From: Flavobacteriales bacterium
GTDB taxonomy: Bacteria > Bacteroidota > Bacteroidia > Flavobacteriales > UBA7430
Direction: 5' to 3'
Length of the DNA: 63,479 bases
Assembly (NCBI GenBank): GCA_002707145.1
Contig: PAMD01000002.1
Coordinates: 1-63,479 of the forward strand
Positions 27,088 through 35,765 of this stretch are shown one piece after another. The notes under the pieces were generated by a model. It ran no database searches and had not been told where the DNA came from. It saw only the letters and a list, made by a program, of their open reading frames with translations. The translations under genes and the position numbers were made by a program. Each line of letters starts with the position of its first letter. The first letter of the stretch is position 1.

Positions 27088-28350
27088 TTATATTTTTACA
27101 GGAAGGATTTTAGAGCGAATTTCTCCAAATCCAATTCTATATTCTTTGTTCTCACAATGTGCTTTCATAATAACAGTATCTTGGTCGAGAAGGAATTTTC
27201 GCTCCGATCCGTCTGGCATTTTTAGTGGTTTTGTTCCTTTCCAAGAAAGTTCGAGCATCGAACCATATGATTCGGGATTACTACCAGAAATAGTCCCTGA
27301 AGCAAAAATATCTCCAGCGTTTATATTACATCCATTCACGGTATGATGAGCCAATTGTTGTACCATATTCCAGTACATATTTCTATAATTTGAGCGGGAA
27401 ATTGTGTGTGGCTCAAACTTTTCTGATGCGATTTGTACTTCAAGTTTAATATCAATATTCTGAGGTTCTTTACATTCTAGATAAGGCAGAATCTCTTGTT
27501 CTTTTTTTTCTCCACGAACCCTAAAAGGTTCCAACGCATCTATGGTCACTATCCATGGAGATATTGAGGAAGCGAAGCTTTTACCAAGGAATGGCCCTAA
27601 AGGAACATATTCCCATTTTTGAATGTCTCTTGCTGACCAATCATTGAATAAACACATTCCAAAGATATAATCGTTTGCTTCGCTAGTTAAAATTCGATTT
27701 CCAATTTCTTTTCCTTGGCCAGTTATAAAAGCCATCTCAAGTTCGAAGTCTAGTAGTTTAGAAGCTCCAAAAATCGGCTGATCTCCATCTGAAGGTAATT
27801 GTTGTCCATTTGGTCGGTGGATATTTTCTCCAGACAATATAATGGAAGAAGCTCGTCCGTGATAGCCAACTGGCATATGAAGCCAGTTGGGAAGAAGTGC
27901 ATTATCTGGATCGCGGAACATGCAGCCCACATTGTATGCATGCTGTTTACTGGAATAAAAGTCTGTATAATCTCCAACTTGAATAGGCATACACATATTA
28001 ATCTCTTGAATAGGAGATAATACTATCTCAGTATGAGCTTTTTTCATTGGGTTATTTAGATCAAAAATTTCCGCAATTCTATCTCTAACTGCACGCCAAA
28101 TATTTTTTTCTAGTTTTAAAAAGGCATTGAGGTTTCCCAGAAATATGCCCTCATTTAGTGGTATATTATCGAAGTAATTAAGTTTTTGTAGCTCGTTAAG
28201 ATCTATTGCATAATCTCCGATTCTTGAGCCTACAAAAGCTATGTTGTTTTTCTTTTTAATAGATCCAAAGGGGATATTTTGAATTGGGAAATCAGAATCT
28301 TGAGAGACCTCGATCCAAGATTTTCGTGAGGGAATATTTGCTTTTATCAT
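27088..28350 (-). CDS. fahA: Fumarylacetoacetase
   Basis: Hydrolyses fumarylacetoacetate to fumarate and acetoacetate, the last step of tyrosine degradation. The 420-residue protein is full length. The N-terminal domain begins with NIPFGSIKKK. The catalytic domain has the metal and substrate residues in YTDFYSSKQHAYNVG, FELEMAFITG, FNDWSARDIQKWEYVPLGP and TVNGCNINAGDIFASGTISG. Other genes of the homogentisate pathway are not in the window. It is divergent from glyA with an 84-base gap and sits 48 bases before rsh on the same strand, so co-transcription with rsh is possible. Confidence 0.95.
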   Translation of the reverse strand: MIKANIPSRKSWIEVSQDSDFPIQNIPFGSIKKKNNIAFVGSRIGDYAIDLNELQKLNYFDNIPLNEGIFLGNLNAFLKLEKNIWRAVRDRIAEIFDLNNPMKKAHTEIVLSPIQEINMCMPIQVGDYTDFYSSKQHAYNVGCMFRDPDNALLPNWLHMPVGYHGRASSIILSGENIHRPNGQQLPSDGDQPIFGASKLLDFELEMAFITGQGKEIGNRILTSEANDYIFGMCLFNDWSARDIQKWEYVPLGPFLGKSFASSISPWIVTIDALEPFRVRGEKKEQEILPYLECKEPQNIDIKLEVQIASEKFEPHTISRSNYRNMYWNMVQQLAHHTVNGCNINAGDIFASGTISGSNPESYGSMLELSWKGTKPLKMPDGSERKFLLDQDTVIMKAHCENKEYRIGFGEIRSKILPVKI

Positions 28351-28379
28351 TTTGCTAAATTTTGAACTAAAATAAGGAT

Positions 28380-28387
28380 TATATTTG
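28380..28387 (+). promoter_or_regulatory. Possible -7 element for glyA
   Basis: TATATTTG fits TAnnTTTG, 47 bases before the glyA ATG. A TTTTG at 28360-28364 is 15 bases upstream, a little short for a -33 box. Confidence 0.5.
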
Positions 28388-28434
28388 CATAGTTAATAAT
28401 TCGTTTCATTTTAAAAAAAATTGCAGTTATAGCC

Positions 28435-29709
28435 ATGGAAAGAGACCACCAAATATTCGATTTAATCGAAGAGGAGCACGACAGACAAATATACGGTATT
28501 GAACTTATTGCCTCTGAAAACTTCGTTAGTGATCAAGTCATGCAAGCGACTGGTTCTTGTCTAACTAATAAATATGCGGAAGGATACCCTGGGAAAAGAT
28601 ATTATGGAGGTTGTGAGGTAGTTGATGAGGTAGAAAATATCGCTATTCAAAGAGCTAAAGTTTTGTTTGGAGTAGAATATGTAAATGTTCAGCCTCATTC
28701 AGGTTCACAAGCAAATGCTGCTGTTTTCCAAGCCTGTCTGCATCCTGGTGATAAAATTTTAGGATTTGATCTTGCTCACGGAGGACATCTTACACACGGA
28801 TCTCCTGTCAATTTTTCAGGAAAACTTTATAAAACGTCTTTTTATGGAGTGGAAAAAGAAACAGGTTTGGTTGATATGGACAAGGTCAAAGCGATCGCAA
28901 TTGCTCAGAAACCAAAATTGATTATTTGCGGTGCTTCTGCTTATTCCAGAGATTGGGATTACAAGATATTTAGACAAATCGCTGACCTTGTTGGTGCATT
29001 ACTATTAGGAGATATTTCTCATCCCGCTGGTCTTATAGCAAAAGGAGTATTAAATGATCCTGCAAGACATTGTCATATTCTTACTACCACAACACACAAA
29101 ACATTAAGAGGTCCAAGGGGAGGTTTAATTATGGTGCCTAAGGATTTTGAAAATCCATGGGGCTTAACTACTAACAATGGAAAGATTCGCATGATGTCGG
29201 CCGTCTTAAATTCTTCAGTATTTCCTGGTATGCAAGGGGGACCTTTGGAGCATGTGATCGCTGCTAAGGCTGTGGCTTTTGGAGAAGCTTTAACCGATGA
29301 TTTTTTTCATTACATAGTTCAAGTCAAAAAAAATGCATCGGCCATGGCGGAAGCATTTTTGGCAAAAGGATATCATATTGTATCTGGAGGTACTGACAAC
29401 CACTGTATGTTGATTGATTTACGTTCTAAGAATATCACGGGCAAAGACGCTGAAAACGCTTTGGTAAAGGCCCATATCACAGTAAATAAAAATATGGTTC
29501 CCTTTGACGATCAGTCACCTTTTGTAACCTCGGGAATTCGGTTAGGTACTCCTGCTCTAACTACTCGGGGCTTAAATGAAGGCCACATGAAAACCATTGT
29601 TGATTTAATTGATCAAGTTATTAATAATCCTTCAGATGAGAAAACTCTGGAACTTGTTGCTAATCAAGTAAATCATATGATGGTAGATTTTCCTATTTTC
29701 GAAAGATAA
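28435..29709 (+). CDS. glyA: Serine hydroxymethyltransferase
   Basis: PLP enzyme interconverting serine and glycine and charging tetrahydrofolate with a one-carbon unit. The 424-residue protein shows [48 protein letters not shown], the PLP lysine K222 in [23 protein letters not shown] and [14 protein letters not shown]. The ATG at 28435 matches the family's usual start. It is monocistronic on available evidence, with a promoter-like element at 28380 and a 72-base gap to the next gene. Confidence 0.97.
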   Translation: MERDHQIFDLIEEEHDRQIYGIELIASENFVSDQVMQATGSCLTNKYAEGYPGKRYYGGCEVVDEVENIAIQRAKVLFGVEYVNVQPHSGSQANAAVFQACLHPGDKILGFDLAHGGHLTHGSPVNFSGKLYKTSFYGVEKETGLVDMDKVKAIAIAQKPKLIICGASAYSRDWDYKIFRQIADLVGALLLGDISHPAGLIAKGVLNDPARHCHILTTTTHKTLRGPRGGLIMVPKDFENPWGLTTNNGKIRMMSAVLNSSVFPGMQGGPLEHVIAAKAVAFGEALTDDFFHYIVQVKKNASAMAEAFLAKGYHIVSGGTDNHCMLIDLRSKNITGKDAENALVKAHITVNKNMVPFDDQSPFVTSGIRLGTPALTTRGLNEGHMKTIVDLIDQVINNPSDEKTLELVANQVNHMMVDFPIFER

Positions 29710-29781
29710 TTACTTTGTTTTGATTCTGGTTTTACTGGTATAATTATTGTTAATTTATAATTGTGAATTTTTAAGTACTCC

Positions 29782-32649
29782 ATGAGACATATTCTTTTAT
29801 TTTTTGCTTTGTTTTCCACTAATTTTGTTTTTGGAACTCACCTAATTGGAGGCGAGCTAACCTACCGATGTCTTGGAGGAAATCAATATGAGGTGAAAGT
29901 GGTAGTTTACAGAGATTGTGGACCTACAAATGCAAATAATACAGGTTTTGATAACAATGGAGTCATCACCATATACAACATGAATGATAACTATTATGAT
30001 CAGTATGATCATAATAATGCCTTTGAAGAATTCGTTGTTGATGAATTTACTTCTGATTGCCTTACGATTCCTCCTGAATTGTGTGTGGAAAAAGGTACTT
30101 ACACTATAATTATAACTCTTCCAAATAATCAGAATGGATATCAGATTGTTTACCAAAGATGCTGTAGGAACGAACAAGTGACCAATATCCAGACTCCAGA
30201 GGATTTTGGTTCATCCTTAGTTGCGTATATCCCTGCCTCTTCAGCAGCAGAGTGCAATAGTTCCCCTGAGTTTGAGAGTTACCCTCCTTTGGCCTTATGT
30301 GTGGGAACTGACGTTGAAATTATGCAATCAGCTATTGATTTGGATGGTGATAATTTAGTTTATTCATTTATTGCCCCCTTTCATGGCTCTAGTGACAATG
30401 ATCCTACCGAAACGTATTCACCTCCATATCCTCAGGTTCCATGGGAAGATGGTTATTCTGACAATTACCCTATGGATTCCAATCCTATTCTGAGTATTGA
30501 TCCTCTCTCAGGTTTAATCACGGGGTCACCCTCCCAAGAGGGCTATTATGTAATTGGTATCAAGGTAGAGGAGTTTAGAGACGGAATTTACTTAGGAGAG
30601 GTGATAAGAGATTTTAGATTTCTAGTTATAGATTGTGAAATTGCAACTTCGTCTGTTCCTATTGCTGATGTTTATTGTGAGGGTTTGACTGTTTCATTTC
30701 AAAATAATAGTCAAAATGCTTTTGAGTATGCTTGGGATTTTGGAGACGAAACTGTTGAAATAGACATTTCTTCAGATTTTGAGCCAACCTATAGCTATCC
30801 TGATAGTGGTTTTTATGAGGTTACTTTAATTTCAAATCCAGGAACTTTTTGTTCTGATACAGCAGAAGTTTCTTTTTCTCTTTATCCCGATTTGTTTCCC
30901 TTATTTATGACACCAGATACCGATTGCTCTGAAGATGCTTCCTATAATTTTATTGGAGCTGGTGTTATACCTGATTTTGCTGATTTTTATTGGGATTTTG
31001 GTCCAAATGCAAATAATCAATTCTCTGAGGAAATATCTCCATCAAACGTAGTTTTTGAGCAAGACGGGATCCAGTCAATTACTTTCTCAGTATCATATTT
31101 AGATTGTGAGGAATCTTACACGGCTTCATTAGTTACAGGAGGTATTGATATTGTTTCTTTAGAAGTTTCCGAACAGGAATTATGCTTTCCCGACCTAAGT
31201 ACTTTTTCTGTTAATGCATCAGTTCCTTTATCAGAGTTGATTTTTTCTTGGAATTTTAGTGATGGACAGGTTTCGAGTCTGTCTAATCCAACTCTAGAAT
31301 TCATCCCAGGCGAGTACGATGTTTCATTGTCTGTATTAAATTCCGTTACGGGTTGTGAATCTTTTCTTTCTGAGCCTAGTTTGGTTACTGTTCATCCACA
31401 GCCAGAAGCCCTCTTCACTCAAAATGAGACATCTGGGTGTGCTCCATTGGTTGTACAATTTAATAATTTAAGTATTGCGTCTGAAGATTACAATTGGTTT
31501 GTAAACAGTGTTCCAGTGTCTTCAGACTCAGACTTGACTTATACCTTCGATGAAGGTCAATTTGAAGTTATGTTGCAAGCTATTAGTGAGTTTTCATGTG
31601 CTACAGACGATATTTTGTCCATTGAGATTCAATCTTTACCAGAAATTTCTGCAGACTTTGATTTAACATATTATTGCAACGATGATCTGGAGATACAAAT
31701 CACTGATAATAGCCAGAATGCGACTCTGATATCATGGAACTACGGAGATGGTGTGATAGATAATGGAGAATTTAATCATCAGTACTTTACTGAGGGTGTG
31801 TATGATGTTTTACTCACCGCTACTAATCCCTTTTCCTGTAATTTGGTTGCGGAAGCGACTAGCTCAGTTACCGTTGTCTATCCTCCAAATGTTTCTTTCA
31901 GCTTGGAGCCAGATGAGGAGTGTCTGGAAGGTTCTGTGCAATTCTCCAACACAAGTAGTATTTCCAATTTAGATGCCGTAGATAATTGGCAGTGGAACTA
32001 TGGAGATGGATCTACAAGTCCTGTTTTTGAGAGTATTCACACTTACTTTGATGAGGGTATCTATTCTGTAGATTTACAATTGGAAACAGGTTTGGGCTGT
32101 GTGGGGATTTTTTCGAGTGCTTTAGAAATTAATTTTTTACAAAATCCTATGCCTATTTTTTCATTTTCTATAGACACTTGTTCAAGCACTCTTATTTTTG
32201 ATAACTCGTCCCAATACTCTAACGAGTATTTATGGGATTTTGGGGGAAATCTATTTAGTACTGAAGAAAATCCCACTATTCAAATTATTCCTGGATCGGA
32301 TTTGGTGGTAACCTTGGAAGTGAATAATGAGTTCTGCTCAAATTCGATAAGTGAAACTATTAATTACTCTATTGAAGATATTTATGATGCGGTGATGATT
32401 CCAAATGTGTTTTCTCCAAATGGAGATCAAATAAATGATGTCATGACCATTAAGGGTATAAGAAATTGTGAAAGGGCTGTGATTAGAATTTTTAATAGAT
32501 GGGGTAATGAGGTGTTTTATTCTATTTCTCCCATGGACGAGCCCTGGGATGGTTTATTCAATTCAGAAGAAATTATTGAAGGTTCGTATTTTTATGTTCT
32601 AGAACTAGATAATTTTCAGATTAAGGGCGTAGTTAATCTTTTCAGATGA
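29782..32649 (+). CDS. Secreted PKD-repeat protein with T9SS type B C-terminal domain
   Basis: A 955-residue surface or secreted protein. A signal peptide (to about NFVFG, residue 19) is followed by a conserved N-terminal module, THLIGGELTYRCLGGNQYEV with VYRDCGP, found at the head of many large Bacteroidota adhesin-like proteins. From about residue 300 several PKD-type Ig-like repeats follow (YAWDFGDE, FSWNFSDG, ISWNYGDG, WQWNYGDG). The last 85 residues are the gliding-motility-associated C-terminal domain (PNVFSPNGDQINDVM, FNRWGNEVF, WDGLFN, GSYFYVLEL), a signal for type IX secretion. Many paired cysteines fit extracellular stability. Likely adhesion or polymer binding; the ligand is unknown. 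Confidence 0.88.
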   Translation: MRHILLFFALFSTNFVFGTHLIGGELTYRCLGGNQYEVKVVVYRDCGPTNANNTGFDNNGVITIYNMNDNYYDQYDHNNAFEEFVVDEFTSDCLTIPPELCVEKGTYTIIITLPNNQNGYQIVYQRCCRNEQVTNIQTPEDFGSSLVAYIPASSAAECNSSPEFESYPPLALCVGTDVEIMQSAIDLDGDNLVYSFIAPFHGSSDNDPTETYSPPYPQVPWEDGYSDNYPMDSNPILSIDPLSGLITGSPSQEGYYVIGIKVEEFRDGIYLGEVIRDFRFLVIDCEIATSSVPIADVYCEGLTVSFQNNSQNAFEYAWDFGDETVEIDISSDFEPTYSYPDSGFYEVTLISNPGTFCSDTAEVSFSLYPDLFPLFMTPDTDCSEDASYNFIGAGVIPDFADFYWDFGPNANNQFSEEISPSNVVFEQDGIQSITFSVSYLDCEESYTASLVTGGIDIVSLEVSEQELCFPDLSTFSVNASVPLSELIFSWNFSDGQVSSLSNPTLEFIPGEYDVSLSVLNSVTGCESFLSEPSLVTVHPQPEALFTQNETSGCAPLVVQFNNLSIASEDYNWFVNSVPVSSDSDLTYTFDEGQFEVMLQAISEFSCATDDILSIEIQSLPEISADFDLTYYCNDDLEIQITDNSQNATLISWNYGDGVIDNGEFNHQYFTEGVYDVLLTATNPFSCNLVAEATSSVTVVYPPNVSFSLEPDEECLEGSVQFSNTSSISNLDAVDNWQWNYGDGSTSPVFESIHTYFDEGIYSVDLQLETGLGCVGIFSSALEINFLQNPMPIFSFSIDTCSSTLIFDNSSQYSNEYLWDFGGNLFSTEENPTIQIIPGSDLVVTLEVNNEFCSNSISETINYSIEDIYDAVMIPNVFSPNGDQINDVMTIKGIRNCERAVIRIFNRWGNEVFYSISPMDEPWDGLFNSEEIIEGSYFYVLELDNFQIKGVVNLFR

Positions 32650-32652
32650 TTT

Positions 32653-32682
32653 TTTGAATCCCCATATCAAAATGTATATTTG
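32653..32682 (+). promoter_or_regulatory. Bacteroidota-type promoter of ychF
   Basis: TTTG at 32653-32656 and TATATTTG at 32675-32682 are 18 bases apart, the expected -33/-7 arrangement, ending 18 bases before the ychF ATG. Confidence 0.65.
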
Positions 32683-32700
32683 CCAAATTAAATTTGAGAT

Positions 32701-33792
32701 ATGAAGTGTGGAATTGTAGGATTACCCAACGTTGGGAAATCAACTTTGTTTAACTGCTTGTCAAATGCAAAAGCTTTAGCAGCAAATTATCCTTTTGCGA
32801 CTATTGAGCCAAATATAGGAGTGATTCCAGTTCCAGATGATCGTTTGGCAAAGTTAGAAGAGCTTGTTAAACCTCAGAGAGTTCAACAAGCAATTGTTGA
32901 AATTGTAGATATAGCTGGTTTAGTTCGGGGCGCTAGCAAAGGTGAAGGACTAGGGAATAAGTTTTTAGCAAATATTAGAGAAACTCAAGCAATTATTCAT
33001 GTTTTGCGCTGTTTTAATAATGATAATATAACTCATGTAGATGGATCTATTGATCCTGTAAGGGACAAAGAAACAATAGATCTTGAACTACAAATTAAAG
33101 ATTTAGAATCTATTGAAAAGAAAATAGAGTCGACCAAAAAGAAAATCCGTATCGGCGATAAACAGGCTCTAAAAGATCTTGTCTTGCTTGAAAAGTATAA
33201 AATTCATTTTGAGTCTGGAAATTCGGCTCGATCTATTGATTTGAGTGATAAAGAGAAGGATATTGTGTCTGATTTGATGTTGTTGACGGATAAGCCTATT
33301 TTGTATATATGTAATGTGGGTGAACTCGACGCTGTAAAAGGGAATTCCTATGTTCAAGCTGTAAGAGAGTCAATCAAAGGAGAGGATTCGGAGATACTCA
33401 TTATTGCTGCTGGAATGGAAGCAGATATTATGGAATTAGACTCTTTTGAAGAGCGACAAGAATTTCTCCAAGATATGGGGCTTAATGAGCCCGGAGTAAA
33501 GAAAGTTATTCGAACCGCATACCGTTTACTAAATTTACAGACGTATTTCACTGCAGGTGAAAAGGAGGTTCGCGCTTGGACTATTAAGGAAGGGTTTACT
33601 GCTGCTCAAGCGGCAGGAGTCATCCATTCGGATTTTGAAAAAGGTTTTATCCGTGCAGAGGTGATTGGTTATAGTGATTTTATATCACTAGGGTCAGATT
33701 TGGCTTGTAAAGAAGCGGGTAAATTGTCCGTAGAAGGCAAGGATTATGTCGTGAAAGATGGAGATGTGATGCATTTCAGATTCAATGTATAA
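32701..33792 (+). CDS. ychF: Redox-regulated P-loop ATPase YchF (OLA1/Obg family)
   Basis: A 363-residue Obg-like protein that binds ATP rather than GTP and associates with ribosomes in stress responses. The Walker A GLPNVGKST is near residues 7-15, with the switch region DIAGLVRGASKGEGLGNKFL. The base-recognition element is YICNVGE instead of NKxD, as expected for the ATP-specific YchF branch. The C-terminal TGS domain has RAWTIKEGFTAAQAAGVIHSDFEKGFIRAEV. It is complete and has its own good promoter match. The 123-base gap downstream holds only an imperfect hairpin (33838-33861). Confidence 0.96.
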   Translation: MKCGIVGLPNVGKSTLFNCLSNAKALAANYPFATIEPNIGVIPVPDDRLAKLEELVKPQRVQQAIVEIVDIAGLVRGASKGEGLGNKFLANIRETQAIIHVLRCFNNDNITHVDGSIDPVRDKETIDLELQIKDLESIEKKIESTKKKIRIGDKQALKDLVLLEKYKIHFESGNSARSIDLSDKEKDIVSDLMLLTDKPILYICNVGELDAVKGNSYVQAVRESIKGEDSEILIIAAGMEADIMELDSFEERQEFLQDMGLNEPGVKKVIRTAYRLLNLQTYFTAGEKEVRAWTIKEGFTAAQAAGVIHSDFEKGFIRAEVIGYSDFISLGSDLACKEAGKLSVEGKDYVVKDGDVMHFRFNV

Positions 33793-33915
33793 TTGTTCAT
33801 AAAATTGTTTAGATAATTAATGATGTAAATTTTAAAATTAAAAGATGTTTTTTACTTTTAAAGAGTGGTATAGTTTTTTCTGTGCCGCTTTTTTTTGAAT
33901 CAATAAAAATATACA

Positions 33916-35760
33916 ATGGTAGACAATCAATATACAGAAGACAGTATCAGGTCTTTAGATTGGAAAGAGCATATTCGCATGCGTCCTGGTATGTATATTG
34001 GTAAATTGGGAGATGGTACCTCTCAGGATGATGGGATATATATATTACTCAAAGAAGTGGTTGATAATTGCATTGACGAATATGTAATGGGCCATGGAAA
34101 AAATATTGAAGTCAGTGTGCGAGGGAAAAAAGTAACGGTAAGAGATTATGGTCGAGGAATTCCTTTGGGGAAAGTCATTGATTGTGTGTCAAAAATAAAT
34201 ACTGGTGGTAAATACGATTCCAAAGCATTTAAAAAGTCTATTGGATTAAATGGGGTTGGGACAAAGGCAGTTAATGCTCTCTCTGATTACTTTAGAGTTC
34301 AATCTGTGAGAGATGGGAAGACTAAAGTTGTCGAATTTCACCAAGGAGAAGTTCGCGAAGAAGAGGCGATTCAGGATACTTCTGTCAGAAAAGGAACACG
34401 AGTTTCTTTTGTTCCTGATGAAAGTATTTTTCACAACTTTGGTTATGTGAACGAATACGTTGAGAAAATGATGTGGCATTATGCATATCTTAATACAGGT
34501 CTCACCATGCTATTCAATGGAGATAAATTTCATTCCGAAAATGGGTTGCTTGATTTACTAAATAGTGAGATTGACAAAAATGCTATCTATTACCCAGTGA
34601 TTCATCTTAGGGGTGAGGATATTGAAATTGCAATGACTCATTCGCGGAACCAATACGGTGAATCGTATTCTTCTTTTGTGAATGGACAACATACAACTAT
34701 GGGAGGTTCACATCAAGCCGCTTTTCGAGAGGCTTTAGTGAAAGTAATTCGAGAGTTCTTTGGGAAAAATTACGAGGCATCAGACATTCGTCAATCCATT
34801 AATGCTGCAATAAGTCTCAAGGTAATAGAACCGGTATTTGAATCTCAAACAAAAACTAAATTAGGGTCTTCAGATATGGGCCCAAACTTGCCCACAGTTC
34901 GGTCATTTGTGAATGATTTTTTAAAAAGTAAGTTAGATAATTTTTTACATAAAAATCCTAAGGTTGCCGAGGCGATTCGAAAGAAAATTATATTATCAGA
35001 GAGAGAACGAAAAGATCTAGCAGGTATAAAAAAACTTAGTAGAGAAAGAGCTAAAAAATCCAAACTTCATAATAAAAAATTACGCGATTGTAGAATACAT
35101 TATAATGATGTAAAGAAAGAACGCCGATTGGAAACAACTATTTTTATAACGGAGGGAGATTCGGCCAGTGGTTCTATTACAAAGTCCAGAGATGTTGCTA
35201 CACAAGCTGTTTTTAGCCTTAAGGGAAAGCCACTAAATTCATATGGCCTTACAAAGAAAATCGTTTACGAAAACGAAGAGTTTAATTTGGTTCAGGCGGC
35301 ACTAAATATTGAAAATGGACTAGAAGATCTTCGATATAATAATGTTGTAATTGCCACCGATGCTGATGTTGATGGTATGCATATTCGCTTGTTGCTAATC
35401 ACCTTTTTTTTACAATTTTTTCCTGAGTTAATTCGAGAGGGACATTTATTTATACTGCAAACTCCTCTTTTTAGGGTTAGAAACAAAAAAAAGACTCTTT
35501 ATTGTTATAGCGAGGAAGAAAAGCTTTCGGCGATGGATACTTTAAGTGGTAAATTAGAGATTACAAGATTTAAGGGCTTAGGTGAAATATCTCCAAATGA
35601 GTTTAAAGGTTTTATTGGGGATGAGATTCGGCTAGAACCAGTAATGATCGGAAAAGAACAATCCTTAGCAGAGATGTTAAAGTTTTATATGGGTAAAAAT
35701 ACTCCTGATCGGCAAGAATTTATTATTGATAATTTGCGGGTAGAAAAAGCAATTGAATAG
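33916..35760 (+). CDS. parE: DNA topoisomerase IV subunit B
   Basis: ATPase subunit of a type IIA topoisomerase that unlinks daughter chromosomes. The 614-residue protein has the GHKL ATP site ([35 protein letters not shown]), the transducer domain ([12 protein letters not shown]) and the TOPRIM domain with E413 in TEGDSASGS and the DADVDG motif near residue 482. It is shorter than a typical GyrB and lies 5 bases before its A subunit, an arrangement usual for parE-parC in Bacteroidota. The gyrase alternative is less likely because the partner lacks a GyrA box. Confidence 0.9.
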   Translation: MVDNQYTEDSIRSLDWKEHIRMRPGMYIGKLGDGTSQDDGIYILLKEVVDNCIDEYVMGHGKNIEVSVRGKKVTVRDYGRGIPLGKVIDCVSKINTGGKYDSKAFKKSIGLNGVGTKAVNALSDYFRVQSVRDGKTKVVEFHQGEVREEEAIQDTSVRKGTRVSFVPDESIFHNFGYVNEYVEKMMWHYAYLNTGLTMLFNGDKFHSENGLLDLLNSEIDKNAIYYPVIHLRGEDIEIAMTHSRNQYGESYSSFVNGQHTTMGGSHQAAFREALVKVIREFFGKNYEASDIRQSINAAISLKVIEPVFESQTKTKLGSSDMGPNLPTVRSFVNDFLKSKLDNFLHKNPKVAEAIRKKIILSERERKDLAGIKKLSRERAKKSKLHNKKLRDCRIHYNDVKKERRLETTIFITEGDSASGSITKSRDVATQAVFSLKGKPLNSYGLTKKIVYENEEFNLVQAALNIENGLEDLRYNNVVIATDADVDGMHIRLLLITFFLQFFPELIREGHLFILQTPLFRVRNKKKTLYCYSEEEKLSAMDTLSGKLEITRFKGLGEISPNEFKGFIGDEIRLEPVMIGKEQSLAEMLKFYMGKNTPDRQEFIIDNLRVEKAIE

Positions 35761-35765
35761 TAGTC

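Noticed and set aside
33838..33861. Terminator after ychF
   Set aside because: TTAAAAG/CTTTTAA has a 10-base loop and an AT-only weak stem without a T-run.
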